Assembly (NCBI GenBank): GCA_027920525.1 | Contig: CP115858.1 | Location: forward strand, 2,914,001 to 2,978,000 | Reading direction: 5' to 3' | DNA: 64,000 nucleotides | Origin: Chryseobacterium daecheongense | GTDB taxonomy: Bacteria > Bacteroidota > Bacteroidia > Flavobacteriales > Weeksellaceae | In this document: positions 42,665 to 52,031 of the stretch, one piece after another | How positions within the stretch are numbered: the first letter of the stretch is position 1 | How the letters are laid out: every line of letters starts with the position of its first letter | The notes under the pieces: generated by a model | The model's database searches: none | The model's input: the letters and a program-made list of their open reading frames with translations, nothing else | Told to the model about the DNA's origin: nothing | Made by a program: the position numbers and the translations under genes

Positions 42665-44086
42665 TTAAGATTTCGCCCCCAATCCCTGGTTTTCTGCCTG
42701 CATCACATAGAAATTAGGAAAACGAAGCTGGACGGTAGTCCCCTGATTTTCATGAGAGCTTACAATCAGTTCTCCGTGATGCATTCTTACAATATTTCTT
42801 GCCAGTGGTAAGCCGATTCCATAGCCCTCATAGTTTTTCGTGTTAGAGGCTCTGAAGAACGGGTCGTAGATTTTATTCATTTCTTCCTGAGGAATTCCGA
42901 TACCATTATCCTTTATAATAATATAAACATCGGTATCCGTGGCGCCTAAAGAAACCTTTACCTGCTGGAAATTGGAATATTTACACCCGTTATTGATGAT
43001 ATTGGCTACAGCAAGATGCAACAATTGCTCATTACCCTGAACTTTCAGCTTCTTTGGATTTTCCGGCAACATACTGATATCCAAATAAATATTATTCCTC
43101 GTATCAATCCTTCTAAGGGTTTCAATAACATCCCAAAGGAGCTGATCGATCCTTACTTTATCTATCTTTTGGATCTTACCATCAAATCCGGTTTGAGCAA
43201 TCATAAGCAAGGCTTTGATTTTCTTATCCAGTTTTTCGGCTTCATCGAGAATGATCTCCAGTGTTTCTTTATATTCTTCGGCGGTTCTGTTGATTGAGAG
43301 AGCAACATCTGCTTCTCCCATAATAGAAGTAAGCGGAGTTCTCAATTCATGTGAAACATTTCCGATCAGATGATTCTGGGTTTCAAATGAAGTTTCAATC
43401 CTGTTGAGCATATCATTGAAAGTATCTGCCAGTTCATTCAATTCTTTATTATCGGGATGGGACTCCAATCTTAAGTGAAGATTCTCCGAACTGATCTCTT
43501 TTACTTTCCCTGTAATTTTTAAAATAGGTTTGAATAAATTTTTAGATAAATAAAAAGAAAAGATCATGCTGAAGAACAAAGAAAGGATAATACAGGTAAC
43601 CAATGTCCTCTTAAGGAATCCCAGATAATAAATCAGGTAATGGTTTTTCGCAGAAGCTATTGCTATATAATCTTTATCATGAAATCTGAATGACTGTCCT
43701 ATATAATAAAACTCTTTATCATTATAATTATCCTCCCCTTTTTTCATGATGTTCTTGAAAAAGGTATCCGGAATATGAACTTCCTGGGATATCTTCCTGA
43801 AATTGGAATCTGCAGGAACCATAAATACATAGTCCTTTTCCATGGGAAGCTCTTCGTCATTCAGGCTGTTCAGGATGTAGTTTTCCGGAAGGTCCAGATG
43901 TTCTTTTCCTTTTTCGATTTGTACTATCGTTGTTGTCCGGATTTTAAGCAATTCATAAAACCTCTGATGTGAAAAATTGACAATAGAGAAGTACACCAGC
44001 CCTCCAAACAGTAATATAATGGTAGTAAAAACCACCATTAAAAGTATCATTGTTTTGGTTTGGGTAGTAACAACTTTATTAAACAT
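42665..44086 (-). CDS. HAMP-type sensor histidine kinase
   Basis: A 473-residue kinase with two membrane helices (about 13-35 and 158-182) around a periplasmic domain, a HAMP domain (about 183-235), the phospho-acceptor motif GNVSHELRTPLTSIMGE and an ATPase domain (NIINNGCKYSNF; DNGIGIPQEEM; YGIGLPLARNI). It follows its response regulator with one base between them. The signal is unknown; the class includes copper- and stress-sensing kinases such as CusS. Confidence 0.93.
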   Translation of the reverse strand: MFNKVVTTQTKTMILLMVVFTTIILLFGGLVYFSIVNFSHQRFYELLKIRTTTIVQIEKGKEHLDLPENYILNSLNDEELPMEKDYVFMVPADSNFRKISQEVHIPDTFFKNIMKKGEDNYNDKEFYYIGQSFRFHDKDYIAIASAKNHYLIYYLGFLKRTLVTCIILSLFFSMIFSFYLSKNLFKPILKITGKVKEISSENLHLRLESHPDNKELNELADTFNDMLNRIETSFETQNHLIGNVSHELRTPLTSIMGEADVALSINRTAEEYKETLEIILDEAEKLDKKIKALLMIAQTGFDGKIQKIDKVRIDQLLWDVIETLRRIDTRNNIYLDISMLPENPKKLKVQGNEQLLHLAVANIINNGCKYSNFQQVKVSLGATDTDVYIIIKDNGIGIPQEEMNKIYDPFFRASNTKNYEGYGIGLPLARNIVRMHHGELIVSSHENQGTTVQLRFPNFYVMQAENQGLGAKS

Positions 44087-44087
44087 C

Positions 44088-44798
44088 CTAAGGTTTTTTT
44101 AAAACATATCCCATCCCGATTACCGTGTGAATCAGCTTTTGATCATCCTGGTTGTCGAGCTTTTTCCTAAGATAATTAACGTATACATCTACCACATTGG
44201 TCCCCAGCTCATAGTTCACGCCCCACACGGCGTCCAGAATTTCTGCCCGGGAAATTACTTTTTCCGTATTATTCAGAAAATACATCAACAACTTATATTC
44301 TGTGGAAGTAAGGGAAACTTCTTCTCCTGCACGGGTTACCTTTTTAGTATAATCATTCACGATCAGATCGGAAACCTGATAAATATATTCACTATCCGCA
44401 TCCGGTTCTACCGCTTCTTGGGTCGCGGTATTATTAACGCTTCTTCTCAGCAGGGATTTTACCCGGGCAACCAGTTCTATAAATTTAAAAGGTTTTACCA
44501 GATAATCATCTCCGCCACTCTCCAGGCCAAGGACAATATTCTCGGAGGTTCCCAATGCAGTCAGAAAAAGAATAGGAACATGCTGATTGGTCTTTCTTAT
44601 TTCCTTACAGACATCAAGCCCATTCATTTCGGGCAGCATAATATCCAAAATTACCAGATCAAAATCATTGGCTTCTACCAGCTGTACTCCTGTACGTCCG
44701 TCAAAAGCTACAGAAATCTCATAGCCTTTTTCCTGAAGTCCCTTTTTTATAAAAGATACTACACTGGTTTCGTCTTCGATCAGAATAATTTTTTTCAT
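44088..44798 (-). CDS. OmpR-family response regulator
   Basis: A 236-residue regulator. The receiver has IILIEDETSVVSFI, the phospho-acceptor Asp in LVILDIMLPEMNG, LFLTALG and the Lys in DDYLVKPF. The C-terminal winged helix ends VGTNVVDVYVNYLRKKLD and IHTVIGMGYVL, the OmpR/PhoB pattern. It is the first gene of a two-gene operon with the HAMP kinase. Confidence 0.95.
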   Translation of the reverse strand: MKKIILIEDETSVVSFIKKGLQEKGYEISVAFDGRTGVQLVEANDFDLVILDIMLPEMNGLDVCKEIRKTNQHVPILFLTALGTSENIVLGLESGGDDYLVKPFKFIELVARVKSLLRRSVNNTATQEAVEPDADSEYIYQVSDLIVNDYTKKVTRAGEEVSLTSTEYKLLMYFLNNTEKVISRAEILDAVWGVNYELGTNVVDVYVNYLRKKLDNQDDQKLIHTVIGMGYVLKKP

Positions 44799-44885
44799 AA
44801 GTAACGAATTTCACAAAAATAGCAAAAAGATAGGAAACGGAAGGAATGCATGAATCATGAGTTTTTCAATGAAATGATGGTAAAG

Positions 44886-44919
44886 TTGGTGAAAACTATA
44901 GAGAATAATATTACATTTG
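44886..44919 (+). promoter_or_regulatory. Promoter of the XRE-cupin regulator gene
   Basis: TTG (44886-44888), 23 nt, then TACATTTG (44912-44919), a perfect TAnnTTTG box, 47 nt before the ATG at 44967. Confidence 0.6.
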
Positions 44920-44966
44920 CTGTGATAAGCAACTAATGAAAAAAGTTTAGGTTAAATTTTTAAAGT

Positions 44967-45539
44967 ATGAATGATTTTTTAATAGGAATAGGCAAAAGAT
45001 TAAAAGATATTAGAAAGAAAAATAATTTAACCATCAACGAGCTGGCCTTTAAAGCCAATGTAAGCAATGGACTTGTGTCCAGGATTGAAAATGGGAGAAC
45101 AATTCCTTCTCTTCCGGTTTTGTTGGACCTCATCCAGTCTTTGGAAATCGATGCCAGTTTTTTCTTCGAAGGCGTTGAAAAAAAATCAAATGCCAAATTC
45201 ATCTATCTTCCTAAAGACAGTCAGCAACTTATAGAAAAGGAAGTAGAAGCGGAAGGCTTTAAATATGTTCATATTTTCAGTAAAAGTCTTCATTCTCTGG
45301 GCTTTGAAGCGGTTTTATTAACCCTTGAACCTAATTCCAAAAGAGAAAAAGTAATTACGGATGCCTGGGAATTCAAGTATATCCTGAAAGGAGAAGTAAA
45401 ATACCTCATAGATAATGAAGAAGTCATTCTACATGAAGGCGATTCTCTATATTTTAACGGGAAGTTACCTCACGTTCCTGTAAGTATCAGCAATGAAAGC
45501 TGTATTATGCTGGTCCTTTATTTTTACTCAGATAAGTAA
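44967..45539 (+). CDS. XRE-family regulator with cupin sensor domain
   Basis: A 190-residue regulator: an N-terminal helix-turn-helix (IGKRLKDIRKKNNLTINELA, SNGLVSRIENGRTIPSL) and a C-terminal cupin (AWEFKYILKGEVKYLI, LHEGDSLYFNGKLPHVP). Such HTH-cupin regulators usually sense a small metabolite and control a neighbouring catabolic locus. It precedes a TonB receptor and phosphonate-type catabolic genes on the same strand, which it probably controls. Confidence 0.88.
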   Translation: MNDFLIGIGKRLKDIRKKNNLTINELAFKANVSNGLVSRIENGRTIPSLPVLLDLIQSLEIDASFFFEGVEKKSNAKFIYLPKDSQQLIEKEVEAEGFKYVHIFSKSLHSLGFEAVLLTLEPNSKREKVITDAWEFKYILKGEVKYLIDNEEVILHEGDSLYFNGKLPHVPVSISNESCIMLVLYFYSDK

Positions 45540-45886
45540 ACCACTTATTTTTCCTGCCCATATCCGGAGTTAATTATAATCTGTTTTTTTATTAAAAAGT
45601 TTACAAATATTCAACTTTTACTTTTTACGGCTCTAATAAAATGAATGCAAAATGAACTTATCTTCCTTTCATGTGTATTCACATTTTGAGATACTCTCTT
45701 TAAAAAAAACAACCAAACCCTCTGTTTTACAGCACTAATTATCAATTAATCTTATTTTTTAACGACAATTTTACGTAATACACCCTTAACAATATGGTGT
45801 TATTTGTTAATCATTACTTAATACCGAATATTTACATATATTAAAATTATTGGCTTGTTTTGCATAAAAATTTAATATTTGTAAAA
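45540..45886 (+). other. Regulatory gap before the TonB receptor
   Basis: This 347-base AT-rich gap has no gene. GTTTACAAATA at 45599-45609 is also present in both arms of the palindrome at 51944-52005, a possible shared operator. I see no clear terminator for the regulator gene. Confidence 0.4.
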
Positions 45887-48712
45887 ATGAAAACAAGATT
45901 GAAGAAATTACTCCCCCTTATGTTTCTTTGTTTCATTGGATGGGCATCCGCCCAAAAACAAACGATTACGGGAGTTGTATCTGACGAGAATCAACCTCTT
46001 CCCGGAGCCACGATCAAAATAAAAGGATTATCTAAAAATATGGTTACCGATATTGATGGTAAATTCACCATTAATGATCTTAAGGCAGGTGAATATAATT
46101 TGCAGATAAGCTATATAGGATATGAAAGCACTACTCTTCCTGTAAGCATTCAATCCGAAGAAAATACTGATCTGGGCATAATCCGATTACAACAAAAACA
46201 TAAAAATATTGACGAAGTAATTGTTACCGCCACATTAAAAAACAGCGAAGCAAGAGCTTTAAATCTTCAAAAGAATGCAATCAACATGACCAATGTAATT
46301 GCTTCGGATGGTATCGGAAAACTTCCGGACAGAAATGCCGCAGAAACCGTTCAACGGGTCCAAGGTGTTTCTATTGAAAGAGACCAGGGAGAAGGACGAT
46401 TTGTGTCTATACGGGGACTTCCTCCGTTCTGGGCTTCAACAACGATTAATGGAAACAGGCTTCCAACGGCAGAGGAAGAAACCACTTCAAGAGCAACTGC
46501 TTTTGATTTCTTCCCAACAGAACTCATTTCTTACGTGCATGTCAATAAATCTTTTACTCCGGATATGGAAGCTGATGGAATAGGAGGCGGTGTGAATTTT
46601 ATTACCAAAACCCCTCCTATGAAACAAGAGCTAAAGATCACGGTTGGAAGCGGTTACAATGCAAAATCGGACAAGGGAGTTTATAATCTGGGCTTATTGT
46701 ACGGAGGAAGAACAAAGGATAAAAAGCTGGGATACCTTTTCAATATTGCCCACTTTACGAGAAACTGGTCTACAGATAATTTTGAGGCGAGAAGAAGTGG
46801 TGACCAGGGAGTCTTCAGATTGGAGTTGCGGGATTACAATGGGGTAAGAAAGACCACGGGGATCAATACAGCTTTCGAATACGTGTTGTCTCCAAAGAGC
46901 ACTCTTTATTTAAAAGGAATGTACGGAACGTTAGCAGATGATGAAACCCACTACAAGCACAGAATAAGATTCGATAAATTCAGTTCTGCCAACAATACGG
47001 CAAGAGTGGAATTACAGAATATCCATAATCTTCTGATTACGCAGCTAACCTCTGTGTCTCTGGGAGGGATCCATCAATTGAATAAAGGAAAAATAGATTG
47101 GGACTTGTCCTACTATGATAACCGGTTCAAATATGGAAACATTCCGGACAAACAAAACAATTCTTATTATGTGATCAAATACACTCAGTCCGGAGTTGGC
47201 ATTGATCCTAATTATATTGCAGATCGCGGAAATGGGCCTAGAGCGTATTGGAAAGCCGATGGCGGAAAATTGGATTATAAAGATCCTGATGCATTATTTG
47301 GGTTCTACAGTGACCCTAATTTCAAAATGGATGCTTCTCAAATGAGATTCACAGATCTTGAATTCTACAAAGTTTTTGTTGAAGAAAAAGACAAAATTGT
47401 AGCGGCCTTCAACCATGAGATTTACGCCTCGGATAAACTGACCTTCAAGTATGGTTTTAAATACAGGGATAAAGAGCGTAATGCAAAATTTTCAGATATT
47501 TTCTATAGCTGGAACAACGGAACAGCTCCCCTCCTTTCTGACTACGGGCAATACATTACTACGCAGCCTAACGGTCCAAAATATTTAAGTGAAATGAATG
47601 CCCATATTGGCAACAGTCTCGGTCCCGTTTTATCGACTACCGGAATGGACCAGTTCTGGTTCCAGAATCAGGGAAATTTAAAAATAAATCCCGCAGATTC
47701 CGAATCTTTGGAATACAATAAAGCATTGGGTAGAAACTTCGATGTATTTGAAAAACATGCCGACGCATATGGAATGGGAACATATAAACTGAATGATAAA
47801 ATTACAATATTGGGAGGAATCAGGTTGTCTAATACCAATACGAAGGTAAAAGGTTATAACGTAATTGATGATAAACTGGTTCCGGTAGAAGATACTAAAA
47901 AATACCTGGCCGTTTTACCCATGCTACACATCAAGTATGCATTAAACGACAAAACAAATTTTCGTTTTGCAGCAACAAGAACTTTTTCAAGACCCAATTT
48001 CGGGGACCTGACACCTGGAGGAACTTATATTGAGGCCGACAACGAGTTTAAAGGAGGAAATCCTAATCTTAATCCGACGTATTCGTTAAACATTGATCTG
48101 ATGGGAGAATACTATTTCTCCAATGTAGGTATTTTAAGCGGAGGGATCTTTTACAAATCCATCACAGACCCCATTTTCCAGGATTCTTTTGTAGGTTCAT
48201 ATAATGGAAATCCGGGAGTTCAGTTTACAGCACCCAATAATGGAAAAACAGCGTCATTGGGAGGTCTTGAGCTTGGCCTGAACAGAAGATTCGACTTCCT
48301 TCCGGGATTCCTGCAATATTTCGGAACACAGCTAAACGCTACTTTCATGACTTCAAAAATGGAGAAACCCAGTGGTAGAAAGGTTGCCCTTCCTTATCAG
48401 GCAAAAGAACTATACAACATACAGTTATTCTTCGAAAAAAAGGGATTCAATGCAAGACTGGCGTATAACTATAAAGGAAAATACGCCGTGGAATACGCTG
48501 AAGATGATATCAATGACACGTACTATGGAAAGTACAGCAGCTTAGATTTTGGAGGATCTTATCAGTTTACAAAATTTCTGACGCTGTATGCAGATGTAAA
48601 TAACATCCTGAATAAGCCTTTGATCTATCATTTCGGAAAGAATGAAAATCGCCCTGAACAGGTGGAATATTATGGTGTAAGGTTCAATATGGGAATTAAA
48701 CTTAACTTCTAG
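45887..48712 (+). CDS. TonB-dependent outer-membrane receptor
   Basis: A 941-residue receptor from the ATG at 45887 (MKTRLKKLLPLMFLCFIGWASAQ); a TTG nine codons upstream would break the signal peptide. A carboxypeptidase-regulatory-like domain comes first (ITGVVSDENQPLPGATIKI), then the plug (IASDGIGKLPDRNAAETVQR, RFVSIRGLPPFW), similar to the TonB-Xanth-Caul type. The barrel ends in an aromatic residue (MGIKLNF). It should import a substrate over the outer membrane. The 10-base gap to the DUF5690 transporter gene ties the two. Confidence 0.92.
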   Translation: MKTRLKKLLPLMFLCFIGWASAQKQTITGVVSDENQPLPGATIKIKGLSKNMVTDIDGKFTINDLKAGEYNLQISYIGYESTTLPVSIQSEENTDLGIIRLQQKHKNIDEVIVTATLKNSEARALNLQKNAINMTNVIASDGIGKLPDRNAAETVQRVQGVSIERDQGEGRFVSIRGLPPFWASTTINGNRLPTAEEETTSRATAFDFFPTELISYVHVNKSFTPDMEADGIGGGVNFITKTPPMKQELKITVGSGYNAKSDKGVYNLGLLYGGRTKDKKLGYLFNIAHFTRNWSTDNFEARRSGDQGVFRLELRDYNGVRKTTGINTAFEYVLSPKSTLYLKGMYGTLADDETHYKHRIRFDKFSSANNTARVELQNIHNLLITQLTSVSLGGIHQLNKGKIDWDLSYYDNRFKYGNIPDKQNNSYYVIKYTQSGVGIDPNYIADRGNGPRAYWKADGGKLDYKDPDALFGFYSDPNFKMDASQMRFTDLEFYKVFVEEKDKIVAAFNHEIYASDKLTFKYGFKYRDKERNAKFSDIFYSWNNGTAPLLSDYGQYITTQPNGPKYLSEMNAHIGNSLGPVLSTTGMDQFWFQNQGNLKINPADSESLEYNKALGRNFDVFEKHADAYGMGTYKLNDKITILGGIRLSNTNTKVKGYNVIDDKLVPVEDTKKYLAVLPMLHIKYALNDKTNFRFAATRTFSRPNFGDLTPGGTYIEADNEFKGGNPNLNPTYSLNIDLMGEYYFSNVGILSGGIFYKSITDPIFQDSFVGSYNGNPGVQFTAPNNGKTASLGGLELGLNRRFDFLPGFLQYFGTQLNATFMTSKMEKPSGRKVALPYQAKELYNIQLFFEKKGFNARLAYNYKGKYAVEYAEDDINDTYYGKYSSLDFGGSYQFTKFLTLYADVNNILNKPLIYHFGKNENRPEQVEYYGVRFNMGIKLNF

Positions 48713-48722
48713 CAGGGTCAAA

Positions 48723-50021
48723 ATGGAAGGCAACACCAATAAAAATAGAATGGTAACACTGAAGGCAGCATTTTCTGCTTTCGGTGTTTACTTCTGCATG
48801 TACGGATTCCGAAAGCCTTTTACGGTAGCTTCATTCGAAGGCCTTGCATACTTCGGAGTGGATTATAAGGTCCTGATAATCATTGCCCAGGTTATGGGAT
48901 ATTTTATTTCAAAATTTGTTGGAATCCGATTTATTTCTGAACTAAAACCCGCGAAAAGAACCTTCTATCTGTTGAGCTTTATTGCTATTGCAGAGCTTGC
49001 ATTACTGGGTTTTGCAATCTGCCCGGCACCTTACAACATTATTTTTATGTTCATTAACGGTTTTCCGTTAGGATTGATCTGGGGAATTGTTTTTTCCTAT
49101 ATTGAAGGAAGAAAAACGACGGAGATCATAGGCTTGTTTTTATGCTCAAGCTTTGTCGTTTCGTCCGGGTTTACCAAATCTGTCGGAAAATTTATAATGG
49201 ATACGTTTGGTGTTTCAGAATTCTGGATGCCTTTTACAGCGGGATTGGTTTTTATTATTCCTTTGGTCATTTTCGGCATCATGCTAAATAAAATTCCCAA
49301 GCCATCAGCAGAGGACATTTTATTAAAGAATAAAAGACAACCATTAGACAAGCCTGCAAGAAGGGCATTAATCCGCCGTTTCTTCATTCCTATGATGTGC
49401 ATTACTATTGTGTATATCAGTTTAACCATTCTCCGGGATTTCAGAGACAATTTCAACCGTGAGATATGGGATGCCCTTAGCTTTACAACAGACAGCTCTG
49501 TTTTTACTCTGACGGAAATTCCGATCGCCATTGTAGTGCTTTTAATTTTAAGTCTTATGGTAAGGGTAAAAAACAATAAAAAAGCTTTTGCCTATTATCA
49601 TTACATTCTTTTTGCGGGAATACTAACGGTAGGATTTTCAACGTATTTCTTTCAGCATCATATGATGTCTCCGTTTCTATGGATGATGGTCTCCGGAATG
49701 GGAATGTATCTTTGCTATATTCCATTCAACGGAATTTATTTTGACAGGATGATTGCGGCCTTTGAAATCAAAGGAAATGTAGGGTTTCTGATTTATTTTG
49801 TAGATTCATTTGGTTATCTGGGCAGCGTTCTGATCTTACTTTATAAGAATTTCGGATCTTCCAAAACAACATGGCTGAATTTTTATATTCACCTCAACTA
49901 TTTCATCGTAATTACGGTTTTGATTTCTTCAGTGATTGCTTTCCTAGCTTTCAAAAAAAAATCCAAACCTAAACTAAATAAAAATCAATACATCCATTTC
50001 GATGCTTCGAAAATGGTTTAA
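48723..50021 (+). CDS. DUF5690-family MFS-like transporter
   Basis: A 432-residue protein with about twelve membrane helices. It shows the DUF5690 pattern: FGVYFCMYGFRKPFTVASF, VMGYFISKFVGIRF, NGFPLGLIWGIVFSYIEGR, ILRDFRDNFNREIW and YIPFNGIYFDRMIA. The RKPF region recalls organophosphate antiporters such as GlpT, but this is a loose similarity. It sits between the TonB receptor and two phosphonate-type enzymes, so it is a candidate inner-membrane importer of the same compound. Confidence 0.8.
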   Translation: MEGNTNKNRMVTLKAAFSAFGVYFCMYGFRKPFTVASFEGLAYFGVDYKVLIIIAQVMGYFISKFVGIRFISELKPAKRTFYLLSFIAIAELALLGFAICPAPYNIIFMFINGFPLGLIWGIVFSYIEGRKTTEIIGLFLCSSFVVSSGFTKSVGKFIMDTFGVSEFWMPFTAGLVFIIPLVIFGIMLNKIPKPSAEDILLKNKRQPLDKPARRALIRRFFIPMMCITIVYISLTILRDFRDNFNREIWDALSFTTDSSVFTLTEIPIAIVVLLILSLMVRVKNNKKAFAYYHYILFAGILTVGFSTYFFQHHMMSPFLWMMVSGMGMYLCYIPFNGIYFDRMIAAFEIKGNVGFLIYFVDSFGYLGSVLILLYKNFGSSKTTWLNFYIHLNYFIVITVLISSVIAFLAFKKKSKPKLNKNQYIHFDASKMV

Positions 50022-50033
50022 AACAAAAGTAAA

Positions 50034-51188
50034 ATGACAACAAAATTTGATCTTATTGTTGTGGGTAGCGGAATTCTGGGAACATTCCACGCTTATCATG
50101 CACTAAAAAGAAACCTTAAAGTAGCTTTGGTAGAGAAAAATACACAGCCTCAGGGAGCTACGGTAAGAAATTTTGGGCAGGTGGTTCCATCGGGAATGGA
50201 TCTTAAATGGCAAAATTTCGGAAGAGAGAGTCTGGCCATATATAATGAGCTGCAATCCCAAACAGATCTAACAATACGAAAAAACGGTTCTGTTTACCTT
50301 GCTTCCAATGAAGAAGAACTTAAGCTTATCAATGAACTTTATGACATCAACCGGAAAAATGGTTACGAGTCTGTTCTTCTCTCAAAAAACGATTGTATGA
50401 AGAAATTTGATGGACTTCGTTCAGATTATTGTAAAGGCGGATTATTCTTTCCGGAGGAACTTTCTATAGATTCGGGGGAAATGATCGTCAAACTTCATAA
50501 ACTTTTACAGGAAAAACTGGATTTAAAGATCTATAATAATACGACCGTAATTGAAACGTATGAAGATAATAATCAATGTGTTGCCCAGACATCAGACGGA
50601 CAGCAGTTACAGGCTGCAAAAATAATCATTTGCGGAGGTCATGAGTTTAAAACCTTATACCCTAATGTATTCAATGAAAGCGATTTAGTGGTCACGAAAC
50701 TGCAGATGCTACAAACCAAAGCTCAGGGTATTTATTCCTTACAGGGAAATATCCTTACCGGGTTATCCATCAGAAGATACGAGTCCTTTCAGGAATGTCC
50801 TTCCTTTCAGGAAATCAAGGCGTTAGAAACCCCTGATTCTTTCGAAAAGAGATATGGGGTCCATATTCTATTTAAGCAGGCTCTTGATGGATCTATCATT
50901 TTAGGCGATTCTCATGAATATGCAAGTGCAAAGGATTCGGATGCCCTGGGATATGACCTGAATATGGAAATCGATGAGTTTATGATCAGCGAGGCCAAAA
51001 AGATCATTGATCTTCCAACCTATGAAATTCAGAGAAGATGGTTTGGGATCTATTCTCAATGTAAAACAAAAGATATTTTCGAACATAATGCTTCTCCCAA
51101 TATTCATATCATCACAGGTATCGGCGGCAAGGGTATGACCGCAAGCGGTGGATTCTCAAAATTTAATATAGATAAAATATACGCATAA
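50034..51188 (+). CDS. FAD-dependent oxidoreductase of the phosphonate type (TIGR03364-like)
   Basis: A 384-residue DAO-type flavoprotein. It opens with the dinucleotide loop LIVVGSGILGTFHAYHAL and GATVRNFGQVVPSG, and ends GIGGKGMTASGGFSKFN. Members that sit next to phosphonatase-like HAD genes, as here, oxidise amines of aminophosphonates or related compounds. Five bases separate it from the hydrolase gene. Oxidative deamination of an aminoethylphosphonate-like substrate to an aldehyde is the inferred reaction. Confidence 0.8.
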   Translation: MTTKFDLIVVGSGILGTFHAYHALKRNLKVALVEKNTQPQGATVRNFGQVVPSGMDLKWQNFGRESLAIYNELQSQTDLTIRKNGSVYLASNEEELKLINELYDINRKNGYESVLLSKNDCMKKFDGLRSDYCKGGLFFPEELSIDSGEMIVKLHKLLQEKLDLKIYNNTTVIETYEDNNQCVAQTSDGQQLQAAKIIICGGHEFKTLYPNVFNESDLVVTKLQMLQTKAQGIYSLQGNILTGLSIRRYESFQECPSFQEIKALETPDSFEKRYGVHILFKQALDGSIILGDSHEYASAKDSDALGYDLNMEIDEFMISEAKKIIDLPTYEIQRRWFGIYSQCKTKDIFEHNASPNIHIITGIGGKGMTASGGFSKFNIDKIYA

Positions 51189-51192
51189 AATA

Positions 51193-51861
51193 ATGAAGAA
51201 CATAGAATTATTGGTTCTGGATATGGCCGGAACAACAATTAATGAAGACAATGTAGTTTATAAAACTTTAATGCACGCAGTAAATGATTACGGTTATAAT
51301 GTTACTCTGGAAAAGGTATTATCGAGCTGTGCAGGAAAGGAAAAATTAGAAGCCATCAGTGGTTTACTTATTGAAATAGGTGGCGACGCAAATGATTCCC
51401 TTCCCATTTTTGAAAATTTCTCTGATCAGCTAAAAGTAGCGTATCAGAACCTTGATGTAAAGCCGATCGAGGGTATTGAAAATTTTCTGCTAAAAATGAG
51501 GTCCAAGGACAAAAAAATTATTCTTAATACGGGATATACCTATGATATTGCGCAGCAGCTTCTGGATAAGCTGGGATGGAAAGAGAATGTATATTATGAT
51601 GCCCTTATTACGGCTAATGATGTATCCGAAAGTCGCCCAAGTCCTGAAATGATTCATCTGGCCATGCAAAAATTCAACATCCTTGATCCTCAAAAAGTGC
51701 TGAAAGCAGGAGATTCGGTGGTTGATATTGAAGAAGGAAAAAATGCAGGGTGTGGATTAACGATTGCCGTTCTTTCTGGGGCTCAAAAAAGATCCGAACT
51801 TGAAAAATCCAATCCTGATTATATATTCAATACCCTATCTGAGGCTGAAGAAGTTATCTAG
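51193..51861 (+). CDS. Phosphonatase-like HAD hydrolase (TIGR03351-like)
   Basis: A 222-residue HAD-family enzyme. Motif I is VLDMAGTTINED with Asp10; motif II is ILNTGYTYD; the C-terminal acidic site is KAGDSVVDIEEGKNAGC. Lys51 in GKEKLEAI falls 41 residues after Asp10, the same spacing as the catalytic Asp12 and Schiff-base Lys53 of B. cereus phosphonatase. However, the partner His after that Lys is not conserved. It probably cleaves a C-P or C-O-P bond of the aldehyde made by the preceding oxidoreductase. Confidence 0.82.
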   Translation: MKNIELLVLDMAGTTINEDNVVYKTLMHAVNDYGYNVTLEKVLSSCAGKEKLEAISGLLIEIGGDANDSLPIFENFSDQLKVAYQNLDVKPIEGIENFLLKMRSKDKKIILNTGYTYDIAQQLLDKLGWKENVYYDALITANDVSESRPSPEMIHLAMQKFNILDPQKVLKAGDSVVDIEEGKNAGCGLTIAVLSGAQKRSELEKSNPDYIFNTLSEAEEVI

Positions 51862-51943
51862 CATATTCTTTCATCTTACTACTGATCATTCAGCCTCAGT
51901 TTCTTATCGTTTTTTTATCCTTTAATTAACTTTAAGTTCACAC

Positions 51944-52005
51944 ATGTTTACAAATAGTAAATTAATTTTACAAATAATAAAGTATTAATTACTATTTGTA
52001 AACAT
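51944..52005 (+). promoter_or_regulatory. 17-bp inverted repeat before the secreted phosphodiesterase gene
   Basis: ATGTTTACAAATAGTAA (51944-51960) and TTACTATTTGTAAACAT (51989-52005) are perfect inverted copies separated by 28 nt. A third direct partial copy, TTTTACAAATAATAA, lies in the spacer (51967-51981). It ends 26 nt before the ATG at 52032, where an operator would sit. There is no T-tract, so a terminator is unlikely. Confidence 0.7.
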
Positions 52006-52031
52006 CTTCATTTCAAAAAACAAAAATTTCT

